A stretch of DNA of 7,001 nucleotides from positions 1-7,001 of the forward strand of contig CAAHEM010000130.1 in the NCBI GenBank assembly GCA_900772435.1, given 5' to 3'. This stretch comes from Bacilli bacterium. GTDB taxonomy: Bacteria > Bacillota_I > Bacilli_A > RF39 > UBA660. This document shows, one piece after another, positions 1-6,285 of this stretch. Position numbers and translations under genes: made by a program. Below the pieces are notes generated by a model. The model was not told where the DNA came from. It did not search any database and saw only the letters and a program-made list of their open reading frames with translations. Every line of letters begins with the position of its first letter. Position 1 is the stretch's first letter.

Positions 1-48
1 AGATTCATCTAAAGGATAATCATAAGTATTTATATCTTTATAATCCAT
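1..48 (-). CDS. 5' end of an unidentified gene running off the left edge
   Basis: Read on the minus strand from the ATG at 48-46, sixteen codons (MDYKDINTYDYPLDES) stay open to the window edge. The gene has its own extended -10 promoter (99-107) and a good Shine-Dalgarno (GAGGTGA, 77-83), but that site is 28 bases from the ATG. A small hairpin at 56-72 lies between them and could shorten the effective distance to about 9-11 bases. An overlapping ATG two codon-frames away (52-50) meets a stop after four codons, so it is not the start. The reading frame is also open upstream of the ATG back to a TAA near 100, without another ATG, GTG or TTG. The YDYPLDES stretch loosely recalls the N terminus of QueA (typically FDYxLPEELIAQ), but 16 residues are too few to assign it. 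That a gene starts here is fairly likely; its identity is unknown. Confidence 0.5.
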   Translation of the reverse strand, partial: MDYKDINTYDYPLDES

Positions 49-55
49 ACATCTA

Positions 56-83
56 CTAGGAATACAGCCTAGCGACTCACCTC
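56..83 (-). promoter_or_regulatory. Leader with distant Shine-Dalgarno and intervening hairpin
   Basis: On the minus strand the leader reads GAGGTGA (83-77), three bases, then the inverted repeat CTAGG / CCTAG (72-68 and 60-56) with a seven-base loop, then about seven bases to the ATG at 48. A flanking G-T wobble can extend the stem to six pairs. The linear spacing of 28 bases is far beyond the usual 5-10; folding out the hairpin restores near-normal spacing. The function is inferred. It does not match a preQ1-I riboswitch aptamer that I can recognise. Confidence 0.35.
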
Positions 84-98
84 TTCTTTCAGTTAAGA

Positions 99-107
99 AT
101 TATAACA
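99..107 (-). promoter_or_regulatory. Extended -10 promoter for the left-edge gene
   Basis: The minus strand reads TGTTATAAT, a perfect TGnTATAAT extended -10 for the housekeeping sigma factor. Transcription would start near position 92, about 10 bases ahead of the GAGGTGA site. No good -35 is visible, because that region lies inside the terminator of the ABC transporter gene; extended -10 promoters tolerate this. Confidence 0.5.
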
Positions 108-110
108 TAT

Positions 111-131
111 AAAAAGAGTTTTTAAAACTCT
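111..131 (-). terminator. Rho-independent terminator after the ABC transporter gene
   Basis: Seven bases past the stop codon at 138-140, the minus strand forms a 7-bp hairpin (AGAGTTT / AAACTCT, 131-125 and 121-115) with a three-base loop, followed by a run of T. The stem is AT-rich, but its position directly after the stop and the T tract support termination. It separates the transporter transcript from the left-edge gene, whose promoter follows at once. Confidence 0.65.
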
Positions 132-137
132 CTTTTA

Positions 138-2840
138 TTATTTACTATATATAATATCAATGACTTTACTTTTAGATATTTTAATTAATGGTATTAAACT
201 TGATATACTTACCGCAATAAATATAATTACTGAAATATATAATATAACGTTAGGATTAAATACTATTGGTTTTACACTATAAAATAAATCTTTAGATATA
301 TAATTATTTATAAATCCAGTTCCAAAATATATAAGAACTGATGAGAGAACTACAGAGATAACTCCAATTATCAATCCTTCTATATAGAATATCTTATATA
401 TTCCACTTATTTTAGTACCTAAACTTCTTAAAATACCAATTTCTTTCTTACTATTATTTATACTCATTAATATATATAATGTTAAAAGTACTATAGAAAA
501 TTCAATCAATCCATATGATATTTCCTTAAATAATCTACCAAGTTTATTAACACTAGTTTTTAATGATTTAATAGTTGAACTATATAATGTACTTATATTA
601 AAATTCTTATCATCAGAATACTTAACTAATAAATCTTTAATTTTATTTTCATCTTTTTCATTAATATTAATTCTATATGTTTCCCTATTGCCTCTCATGT
701 ATTCACTAATTATTTTTTCATTAACTAAAGATTTATCACTATTATTTTCATTATTACCATACACGTATCCTATTACTTTTAAATCATATGTTTTAGAGTT
801 ATTTTCTTTATATAAATCATTTATAGTAACATTTACTGTTTTTCCTATTATTCCAAAATCATTAATAAATTTCTTATTAAAATCATCCATTATTTTGTTT
901 TCATTAGGTTTAACTACTTCAGGTATTTCTTTAATCACATATTCAGAATCATTTTCTAGTTTCTTTTGTTCTTCTTTTAGTTTCTTTTCTCTTTGTTTTA
1001 CTTTGTCTTCATACTCTTTATCTATTTTTTTAGTATATATTTCTAACTGTTCAGAATAGAATTTATCTCCACCATTCATTTTAGAAATTAAAGACATATC
1101 TAAGACTATTTCATCTTCTTTAATATCACTTATTTTTCTAGTTTTTTTGCCATCATATATATTCATTTCAACTGAACTAATTAAACTACTACTAAAACTT
1201 GTATAATATTTTTCATTATTATAAGTATAAGTTAAATCATATAAATTGTTATCAAGTATATTATTTTTATCTATTATTGTTTCTTTATAAAAGTTATCAC
1301 TGACTATTCTTAAATTTAATAATGGCATATATTTATTACTAAATTCATCTAGTAAACTTTTCTGTTCATGTTCTGCTTTAGTTCTATCAATAGTTTTAAG
1401 AACTTCGAATTTACTTAAGTCTTCATCAATAATACCAGTTATAACAACATAATATTTCTTAGAATTTTTAAAGTTTCCATTTGTCAAAAGTATTTTTTTA
1501 TGAGAATTAACTAAATCGTTATAATCTTTAGGATACCATGTTTTTTGTATTAAATTTCCTTTAGAGTCATTATCTAATATAATAGTTCCATTTATTAATA
1601 AATAATCTGCAAGTACCTTGTATATAGCTATATCATTATTATCAGCAGGAGCACTACCAATAAGTTTTAAACTTTCTAAACTTTCTTTAGATTTTTCTAT
1701 AAAAGTTGATTCAGTGTATGTATGATTATAATAAGCATTATAAGTAAGTTCTAAATTAGGATTTTCAAAATCCATATTCTTTTCTAATTCCATAAATTCA
1801 TTATCAAGAACTAATCTATAAGTAAGTTCAATATTATTAGTTATATTATTACGAATATATTTTATCTCTTCATCACTTATATTAAGAGCAGGATTTATAT
1901 CACTAAGATTTTTACCAGGTATTTTTTTAACAAGAATCATTTCAGTTTCATTATTATCTATCATTGTTTTAACATGAGTATTAATAATATCAATATCACT
2001 CAATAAATAAGAATATCCAAATAATGCTAGAGTTATAGATAATATTATTGAAATAATTATTAATCTAAATGTTTTCTTCCTTAAATTTAATGATGAAAAT
2101 TTAATAGCACTTAAGAATGATAATCTTGGTTTAATAATTTTAATCTCACTATTAACTTTCTGAATTTGATTAATAGTATTATCTTTAACTATATTCCCAT
2201 CTTCAATCTCAATAACTCTATCAGCATATTTATAAGCGTATTCTATATCGTGGCTAACTACAATTACCAATCTATCTTTAGAAATATTCTTAAGTATCTC
2301 AAATACTTGAACTGAATTAGTAACATCCAAGTTTCCAGTAGGTTCATCAGCAAGTATAATATTTGGATTTTTAATTAGAGCTCTTGCTATTGATACTCTC
2401 GCTTTTTGTCCTCCGGAAAGTTCATTAACTCTTCTATTTCCTAAATCATTAAGTGATACTAAGGATAAATATTTATCATAATCTTCTTTTTTATATTTAA
2501 GTTTTTTTAAGGTACTTGGAAGTTTTAAATTATCATATACAGTAAAATTTTCAATTAAATTATGTTCTTGAAATATAAAACCAAAACAAGAATTTCTATA
2601 ATCATTAAGTTTACTTTCACTTAATTTAGAAATGTCTTTATCATTAATTAATATATTACCAGAAGTAACTTTGTCCATACATCCTATTAAATTAAGAAGT
2701 GTACTCTTTCCACTACCACTTTTACCTAAAATAAATATAAGGCCAGTACTAGGTAAACTAATATTAATATTATTAAGTGCTTTAGTTATAATTCTATTCT
2801 TAGCCTTATACTCTTTACAAACATTCTTTAATTCTATCAT
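138..2840 (-). CDS. MacB-like ABC transporter, ATPase fused to FtsX-type permease
   Basis: This 900-residue protein carries a complete ABC ATPase at its N terminus: Walker A GKSGSGKST (39-47), Q-loop Gln91, signature LSGGQ (141-145), Walker B IILADE (161-166), D-loop GNLD (169-172) and H-loop His197. One membrane segment follows (about 258-281), then a large outer domain (about 282-770), then three membrane segments (about 776-794, 822-841, 865-886). The KKEIGILRSLGTK loop (798-810) after the second segment is the conserved FtsX/MacB cytosolic loop, and GSAPADNNDIAIYKVLADYLL-like motifs (395-415) resemble the MacB periplasmic core. This order is the MacB mechanotransmission layout, used for export of peptides or lipoproteins or for peptide-antibiotic resistance. 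The outer domain is much larger than in E. coli MacB (648 residues in total) and includes a highly charged, probably helical stretch at 603-650. No two-component system adjoins it, and the substrate is unknown. The start is fixed by AGGAGT six bases upstream of the ATG. Confidence 0.9.
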   Translation of the reverse strand: MIELKNVCKEYKAKNRIITKALNNINISLPSTGLIFILGKSGSGKSTLLNLIGCMDKVTSGNILINDKDISKLSESKLNDYRNSCFGFIFQEHNLIENFTVYDNLKLPSTLKKLKYKKEDYDKYLSLVSLNDLGNRRVNELSGGQKARVSIARALIKNPNIILADEPTGNLDVTNSVQVFEILKNISKDRLVIVVSHDIEYAYKYADRVIEIEDGNIVKDNTINQIQKVNSEIKIIKPRLSFLSAIKFSSLNLRKKTFRLIIISIILSITLALFGYSYLLSDIDIINTHVKTMIDNNETEMILVKKIPGKNLSDINPALNISDEEIKYIRNNITNNIELTYRLVLDNEFMELEKNMDFENPNLELTYNAYYNHTYTESTFIEKSKESLESLKLIGSAPADNNDIAIYKVLADYLLINGTIILDNDSKGNLIQKTWYPKDYNDLVNSHKKILLTNGNFKNSKKYYVVITGIIDEDLSKFEVLKTIDRTKAEHEQKSLLDEFSNKYMPLLNLRIVSDNFYKETIIDKNNILDNNLYDLTYTYNNEKYYTSFSSSLISSVEMNIYDGKKTRKISDIKEDEIVLDMSLISKMNGGDKFYSEQLEIYTKKIDKEYEDKVKQREKKLKEEQKKLENDSEYVIKEIPEVVKPNENKIMDDFNKKFINDFGIIGKTVNVTINDLYKENNSKTYDLKVIGYVYGNNENNSDKSLVNEKIISEYMRGNRETYRININEKDENKIKDLLVKYSDDKNFNISTLYSSTIKSLKTSVNKLGRLFKEISYGLIEFSIVLLTLYILMSINNSKKEIGILRSLGTKISGIYKIFYIEGLIIGVISVVLSSVLIYFGTGFINNYISKDLFYSVKPIVFNPNVILYISVIIFIAVSISSLIPLIKISKSKVIDIIYSK

Positions 2841-2869
2841 ATAAACTCCTGTATCTTTTACTCTATTTT

Positions 2870-2878
2870 ATTATATCA
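2870..2878 (-). promoter_or_regulatory. Extended -10 promoter for the ABC transporter gene
   Basis: On the minus strand TGATATAAT (TGnTATAAT) lies between the thioredoxin terminator and the transporter start. Transcription from about 2863 would give a leader of roughly 20 bases containing the AGGAGT ribosome binding site. The -35 region is only T-rich. Together with the upstream terminator, it suggests that the transporter is transcribed separately from the thioredoxin operon. Confidence 0.5.
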
Positions 2879-2892
2879 AAGAATTAAAGATA

Positions 2893-2923
2893 ATAAAACA
2901 AAATGGACTTATTTAAGTCCATT
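2893..2923 (-). terminator. Terminator overlapping the 3' end of the thioredoxin gene
   Basis: A 9-bp perfect stem (AATGGACTT / AAGTCCATT, 2923-2915 and 2910-2902) with a four-base loop is followed on the minus strand by TTGTTTTATT. The first arm is coding sequence for the last residues (INGL), and the TAA stop (2911-2909) falls at the loop and the second arm. It ends the surface protein-cvpA-thioredoxin operon. Confidence 0.75.
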
Positions 2924-3208
2924 AATTATTTCTAAAAGTTCATCACTTGTATGAAAACCGATAACTTCTTCAATTTTTTCTCCATTTTTGAAAAATATCA
3001 TCGTAGGTACACTCATTATTCTATAGTTCATAGTAAGTTTTTGAAACTTATCAATATCAACTTTAACTATTTTAACTTTATCTTCTATACTTTCAAGTTC
3101 ACCTTCAAGCATTTTACAAGGTCCACACCAAGTAGCATAAAAGTCTACAAGTACAGTTCCTTCTTTTATTAAATCATCAAAATTTTCTTCTTTATCAAGA
3201 TATATCAT
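2909..3208 (-). CDS. trxA: Thioredoxin
   Basis: This 99-residue single-domain thioredoxin has the redox site WCGPC (27-31) inside FYATWCGPCK, the conserved buried Asp region (VDFYA, 21-25) and the cis-proline loop SVPT (Pro68). It has no signal peptide or membrane segment, so it should act in the cytoplasm, reducing protein disulfides with electrons from thioredoxin reductase. Its length is close to the usual 100-110 residues. The ATG overlaps the TAA of the upstream cvpA-like gene by one base (TAATG), with AAAGGA just upstream inside that gene, so translation is probably coupled. It is the last gene of the operon. It may be the main thioredoxin or a dedicated paralogue; the context alone cannot decide. 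Confidence 0.93.
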   Translation of the reverse strand: MIYLDKEENFDDLIKEGTVLVDFYATWCGPCKMLEGELESIEDKVKIVKVDIDKFQKLTMNYRIMSVPTMIFFKNGEKIEEVIGFHTSDELLEIINGLK

Positions 3209-3873
3209 TATAATTTTCCTTTCTCACGTAATTTTTGAACGTTTTCTTCAGTAATTATATCATACTTAATAAATAATTTAATAGTTTCTTGATTTAATTT
3301 ATTTTTATCATTTTTATATTTAGTAGTAAGTGTATATACTTCATTAATAGCTTTTCTAGTATCTTCTATAGCACCACTCATTACTGGAGTCTTATCTAAA
3401 ATGAAATTACCAACTTTAGATGTTTCAAGCCCAGTTACTCTAATAAATGGTTGACTACATACAAACAAAAATACAAAAACAATAATATATGCTTCTATAA
3501 ATCCAACTATTCCTCCACCAATCTTAGAAAAGAAACCTAATATAATTGTCATATCTAATATTTTTTCAATAATACCAGTAATCTTTAATAAGATTCTAAG
3601 TACTAGATATAATAATGAAAATATAATTAAGAATGCAATTAACTCATAAAGTAATATATTTATTATTGATACACCACTAAATAATCCTCCAAACTTAAAG
3701 AATGGTAAGTATTCATACATGAATGTAGCAATTGGAGTTCTAAGAGAAAATGCAAGAACTAAACAGACAACAAGTCCAATAAGTAAGACAGCTTGTTTTA
3801 TCAGTCCTCTACTCATTCCACCAAGAACACCTACAATTAATATTGTTATAATAACAGCATCTAAAATATTCAT
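3208..3873 (-). CDS. CvpA-family membrane protein
   Basis: This 221-residue protein begins NILDAVIITILIVGVLGGMSRGLI, the usual CvpA (colicin V production) opening: a first membrane helix (about 5-20), a Gly-rich turn with Arg, and a second helix (about 24-44). Two further hydrophobic stretches follow (about 69-100 and 118-140), then a hydrophilic C-terminal tail of about 75 residues that is probably cytoplasmic. In other bacteria CvpA proteins affect envelope stability, biofilm and colicin V export; no enzymatic activity is established. The start is set by AGGAGG four bases before the ATG, and this site overlaps the TAG stop of the upstream surface-protein gene. The stop codon overlaps the thioredoxin start by one base. 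The gene is therefore the middle of a tightly packed operon. Confidence 0.85.
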   Translation of the reverse strand: MNILDAVIITILIVGVLGGMSRGLIKQAVLLIGLVVCLVLAFSLRTPIATFMYEYLPFFKFGGLFSGVSIINILLYELIAFLIIFSLLYLVLRILLKITGIIEKILDMTIILGFFSKIGGGIVGFIEAYIIVFVFLFVCSQPFIRVTGLETSKVGNFILDKTPVMSGAIEDTRKAINEVYTLTTKYKNDKNKLNQETIKLFIKYDIITEENVQKLREKGKL

Positions 3874-3881
3874 AAAACCTC

Positions 3882-5375
3882 CTAATCAGTAACCTTATAT
3901 GGTTTACTTAAACTTCCATCTCCACTAATAACTTTAGTATCCTTTTTAAGAGTTATTACTGGTCTAATACCACTTGTACTATCAACTGCCAAAACTCCTA
4001 ATTTAGCTCTATTAGCTATATAATTATATGCTTTAGATCCATTATAGTATGCAGGAGACATTGTCCAATAAGCACTACTTGTATATAAATAATTTGTTGT
4101 GTTAGAAGTGCTTCCACTAAATCCAGCAAATGTTAATTCATCACTAGTAAGTAAACCAACTGAATTAGAAAGTACACTAACACCATTACTATTCTTAACA
4201 GATAATCTATCTTTTTTATTAACGCAATTATATGTTGGCTTCATATCAACAAAATTATTCTTATAAGAAATATATCCTGTATTTTTATTAGAAAATCCAT
4301 TAAATCCATATGTGACATTATTTAAAATAAACTTACTAGTTTTTCTATTATTACAATATATAGAATCTTCTAAATATGAAGAATAATTACTAATATTAGT
4401 TGTAAACCAATTATCTAAAGCAGTTTTAATAACACTAGAATTAACATTATTATGTTCATCTGCATAAGTACTACTATCAGCAGAACCATACATATATCCA
4501 ACATAAGCATTAAAATTTGAATTATTATTATATTTAGTTGTTGTATCTAATATTGCAGTATTTGTATCACTACATACACCATTATTAGCTTTTCCATTAT
4601 ATGCAAGTCTAATACCACCATCAATAGTAGTTCTAACTATTTTAAAACAATTTCCAGCAAATAAAACATTATTATTTAACGATTTAGTACCTCTATAAAA
4701 ATATATTGTTTCACCATTTATAGCATCATTTGTATAATAAACTCCTTCACCAGAAGTAGAAGAAAAATTTAAATTAAGTTCACTAGATGCATTAGCTACA
4801 ATCTTACTTCCTAAAGTACCACTTTCATATATATCTTTAGATGGATTATATTTAGTAGATGAACTAATATTTATATTAGCCGAAAATGTTTTATTCATAT
4901 TACTGCTTTGATCTTCATCTGTTTTTAAAAAAGTAATACTCATAACATAAGAATGTTTAACACCAGGTTCTAATTTAATACTCGAAGCTATTATAGGATT
5001 TGATACAGGCATAGTAGTTTTCTTAATATAAGCTCCACCATTACTTCCACTAAGAGTAAAAACTAAATCATCAGGATTAGCAAAATTATTAACTAAATCA
5101 TTAAGTTTAATATCATAATAAACAACTACATCCCCAGTATTTTCAACAGTAAAAGTTTTACTAATACTCTCACCTGTATAAGCATTTGTTAAAGATACAT
5201 TACTTGTATCAACATAAGTAATCTGAACATTTTTATTAAACGTTGTCATACTTATGTCACTGCCTTCTCCAACAATTTCTAAAGAAAAGTATGCATACGT
5301 AGCAGTAATCATTAATATTACAACTAAAATGATACCAACACTAGCAAATATCATACTTATTTTATGCGTATTCAT
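3882..5375 (-). CDS. TasA/camelysin-like exported protein with C-terminal lectin-like domain
   Basis: This 497-residue protein has an N-terminal hydrophobic helix (about 8-26) running into ATYAYFS (25-31), as in TasA/camelysin-type proteins, whose signal peptides are cut by SipW-like peptidases. Residues 35-175 are beta-rich with TFTVENTGDVVVYYDI (74-89), the matrix-protein-like module. Residues 185-497 form a second domain with NNVLFAGNCFKIVR (234-247), a WTMSP motif (437-441), GIRPVITLK (469-477) and GDGSLSKPY near the end. From memory, such domains recur in many exported proteins of gut Bacilli (DUF6273-like, possibly a C-type-lectin/FGE-like fold); this assignment is tentative. Four cysteines (243, 268, 341, 384) lie only in this domain and could form two disulfides. 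There is no LPxTG motif, so the protein is either anchored by its N-terminal helix or released. AGGAGT lies eight bases before the ATG. It is the first gene of the operon with cvpA and thioredoxin. Confidence 0.75.
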   Translation of the reverse strand: MNTHKISMIFASVGIILVVILMITATYAYFSLEIVGEGSDISMTTFNKNVQITYVDTSNVSLTNAYTGESISKTFTVENTGDVVVYYDIKLNDLVNNFANPDDLVFTLSGSNGGAYIKKTTMPVSNPIIASSIKLEPGVKHSYVMSITFLKTDEDQSSNMNKTFSANINISSSTKYNPSKDIYESGTLGSKIVANASSELNLNFSSTSGEGVYYTNDAINGETIYFYRGTKSLNNNVLFAGNCFKIVRTTIDGGIRLAYNGKANNGVCSDTNTAILDTTTKYNNNSNFNAYVGYMYGSADSSTYADEHNNVNSSVIKTALDNWFTTNISNYSSYLEDSIYCNNRKTSKFILNNVTYGFNGFSNKNTGYISYKNNFVDMKPTYNCVNKKDRLSVKNSNGVSVLSNSVGLLTSDELTFAGFSGSTSNTTNYLYTSSAYWTMSPAYYNGSKAYNYIANRAKLGVLAVDSTSGIRPVITLKKDTKVISGDGSLSKPYKVTD

Positions 5376-5405
5376 ATACCCAACTCCTATTTTTCTACTA
5401 AAAAT

Positions 5406-5434
5406 ATTATATAATTATTAACTCTTTTTTTCAA
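5406..5434 (-). promoter_or_regulatory. SigmaA-type promoter of the surface protein-cvpA-trxA operon
   Basis: On the minus strand TTGAAA (5434-5429) and TATAAT (5411-5406) are separated by exactly 17 bases. The -35 matches five of six consensus bases and the -10 all six. Transcription would start near 5399 and give a short leader with AGGAGT ahead of the ATG at 5375. Confidence 0.8.
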
Positions 5435-5440
5435 TAAAAT

Positions 5441-5469
5441 TTGAAATATTTGTACTTTTTTGATAAAAT
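5441..5469 (+). promoter_or_regulatory. SigmaA-type promoter of the peptide deformylase gene
   Basis: TTGAAA (5441-5446) and TAAAAT (5464-5469) are 17 bases apart. Transcription would start near 5476, leaving a leader of only about 16 bases that is essentially the ribosome binding site. Its -35 lies six bases from that of the divergent promoter. Confidence 0.75.
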
Positions 5470-5475
5470 ACTACC

Positions 5476-5483
5476 GAGGAGGA
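5476..5483 (+). promoter_or_regulatory. Ribosome binding site that fixes the deformylase start
   Basis: GAGGAGGA ends eight bases before the ATG at 5492. It selects this ATG over the in-frame TTG at 5441, which is itself part of the -35 element and has no ribosome binding site. Confidence 0.85.
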
Positions 5484-5491
5484 AAAAGAAT

Positions 5492-6043
5492 ATGATAAAA
5501 GAGTCTGATATATTAAATGAAAAAGATATAAAAACACTTAAAAAAGTTAGTACAGAAGTTACATTTCCTCTATCAGAAGAAGACTTATATTTAATTAATA
5601 ACATGATTATGTATCTTAGATTAAGTCAAGATGAAGAATATGCTAAAAAATATAATATAAGAGCTGGTATGGGACTTGCAGCTATACAACTTGGAGTTTC
5701 AAAAAGATTTTTCGTAATTTCATATAAAAAAGATGACGGAACATTTGAAGAATATAAAGTTATTAATCCTAAAATTGTTTCACATTCCGAAGAACAAGTA
5801 TATGTAGAAGAAGGAGAAGGATGTTTAAGCGTTACTAGATACGTTGAAGGTATTGTTCCAAGATTTGCAAGAGTAACAGTTGAATATCAAGATGAAGAAG
5901 GAAACAAAGTAACTAAAAGAGTACGTGAAGAAATTGCAGTAGCATTTCAACATGAAATTGATCATTTAAATGGAATACTTTTCACAGATAAAATAGATCC
6001 TAAAAATCCATTTAAAAATCAAGAAAATATGAGAGCTATATAA
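5492..6043 (+). CDS. def: Peptide deformylase, type 2
   Basis: Peptide deformylase removes the formyl group from the initiator methionine of nascent proteins at the ribosome exit, using a metal ion (usually iron). All three family motifs are present in the 183-residue product: GMGLAAIQ (59-66), EGCLS (109-113) and QHEIDHLNG (153-161). Cys111, His154 and His158 should bind the metal, and Glu155 is the catalytic acid/base. The length (183) and the N-terminal extension before motif 1 fit the type 2 enzymes of Gram-positive bacteria. The gene stands alone between its own promoter and a terminator, and no methionyl-tRNA formyltransferase gene is beside it. The start at 5492 is supported by a strong GAGGAGG site; an alternative 17-residue longer start at 5441 is rejected. 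Confidence 0.96.
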   Translation: MIKESDILNEKDIKTLKKVSTEVTFPLSEEDLYLINNMIMYLRLSQDEEYAKKYNIRAGMGLAAIQLGVSKRFFVISYKKDDGTFEEYKVINPKIVSHSEEQVYVEEGEGCLSVTRYVEGIVPRFARVTVEYQDEEGNKVTKRVREEIAVAFQHEIDHLNGILFTDKIDPKNPFKNQENMRAI

Positions 6044-6069
6044 CAAGTGAGAAATCGCTTGTTTTTATT
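6043..6069 (+). terminator. Rho-independent terminator after def
   Basis: An 8-bp stem (ACAAGTGA / TCGCTTGT, 6043-6050 and 6055-6062, one G-T wobble) with a GAAA tetraloop is followed by TTTTATTT. It begins at the last base of the def stop codon. Confidence 0.85.
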
Positions 6070-6086
6070 TATATTTATTTGTTATT

Positions 6087-6095
6087 TGTTATAAT
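6087..6095 (+). promoter_or_regulatory. Extended -10 promoter upstream of the structured element
   Basis: TGTTATAAT is a perfect TGnTATAAT extended -10; the -35 region is only T/A-rich. Transcription would start near 6101-6103, which coincides with the 5' arm of the long hairpin at 6098-6173. The same nine-base element serves the left-edge gene. Confidence 0.45.
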
Positions 6096-6097
6096 TT

Positions 6098-6173
6098 AAA
6101 AGACATACAGTTTTTTACCTCCAATGTTTATTCGCATTTGCATTACAATATAGGTATTAACTATATGTCTTTT
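6098..6173 (+). ncRNA. Candidate small RNA or leader element with long imperfect hairpin
   Basis: Arms 6098-6112 and 6159-6173 pair over 15 positions with one mismatch (C6108 x A6163). After a small internal loop, TACCT (6116-6120) pairs with AGGTA (6152-6156), and AATG/CATT can form within the roughly 31-base apical part. The 3' arm ends in a T run, so the element looks like a transcript with its own promoter (6087-6095) and terminator. A competing stem, ATAGGTAT (6150-6157) with ATACCTAT (6175-6182), would disrupt the long hairpin, so a switch or attenuator for the collagen-like gene 113 bases downstream is also possible. I recognise no known riboswitch consensus. It contains no credible ORF. 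Confidence 0.35.
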
Positions 6174-6275
6174 TATACCTATTTTGAATGTTTAATTTTT
6201 CTAATTATATGTTCACACCTTACTCAATTAGGTTTTTAGAATATACCTTCTATAATTATATAAATATAATATTAT

Positions 6276-6281
6276 AGGAGG
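6276..6281 (+). promoter_or_regulatory. Ribosome binding site of the collagen-like gene
   Basis: A perfect AGGAGG lies only four bases before the ATG at 6286. The spacing is at the short end of the usual range, but there is no alternative start nearby. The 103 bases before it (6174-6275) are very AT-rich. They hold TATAAT-like strings at 6251 and 6265 but no convincing -35, so the promoter of this gene is uncertain. Confidence 0.75.
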
Positions 6282-6285
6282 TAAA

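Noticed and set aside
40..100. RNase P RNA or preQ1 riboswitch at the left edge
   Set aside because: A TCGCT plus hairpin start faintly recalls type B RNase P RNA, but the conserved GAGGAAAGTCC segment is absent; the preQ1-I loop and A-rich tail are also absent.
688..1059. Plus-strand ORF inside the ABC transporter gene
   Set aside because: It is antisense to a clearly coding region, its product is low-complexity (Ser/Leu/Phe), and it has no supporting ribosome binding site.
2632..3172. Two short plus-strand ORFs opposite the Walker A region and the thioredoxin gene
   Set aside because: Both are antisense shadows of well-supported genes with recognisable motifs.
5441..5491. Longer deformylase start at TTG 5441
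   Set aside because: It overlaps the -35 hexamer, has no ribosome binding site, and the ATG at 5492 has a strong GAGGAGG.
6201..6240. Second terminator-like hairpin (CTAATT / AATTAG then TTTTT)
   Set aside because: Only six AT-rich pairs with a 19-base loop; too weak to report as a feature.
6251..6270. TATAAT strings as promoters of the collagen-like gene
   Set aside because: No acceptable -35 at 16-18 bases, and the second would start transcription almost at the ribosome binding site; in such AT-rich DNA these strings are expected by chance.
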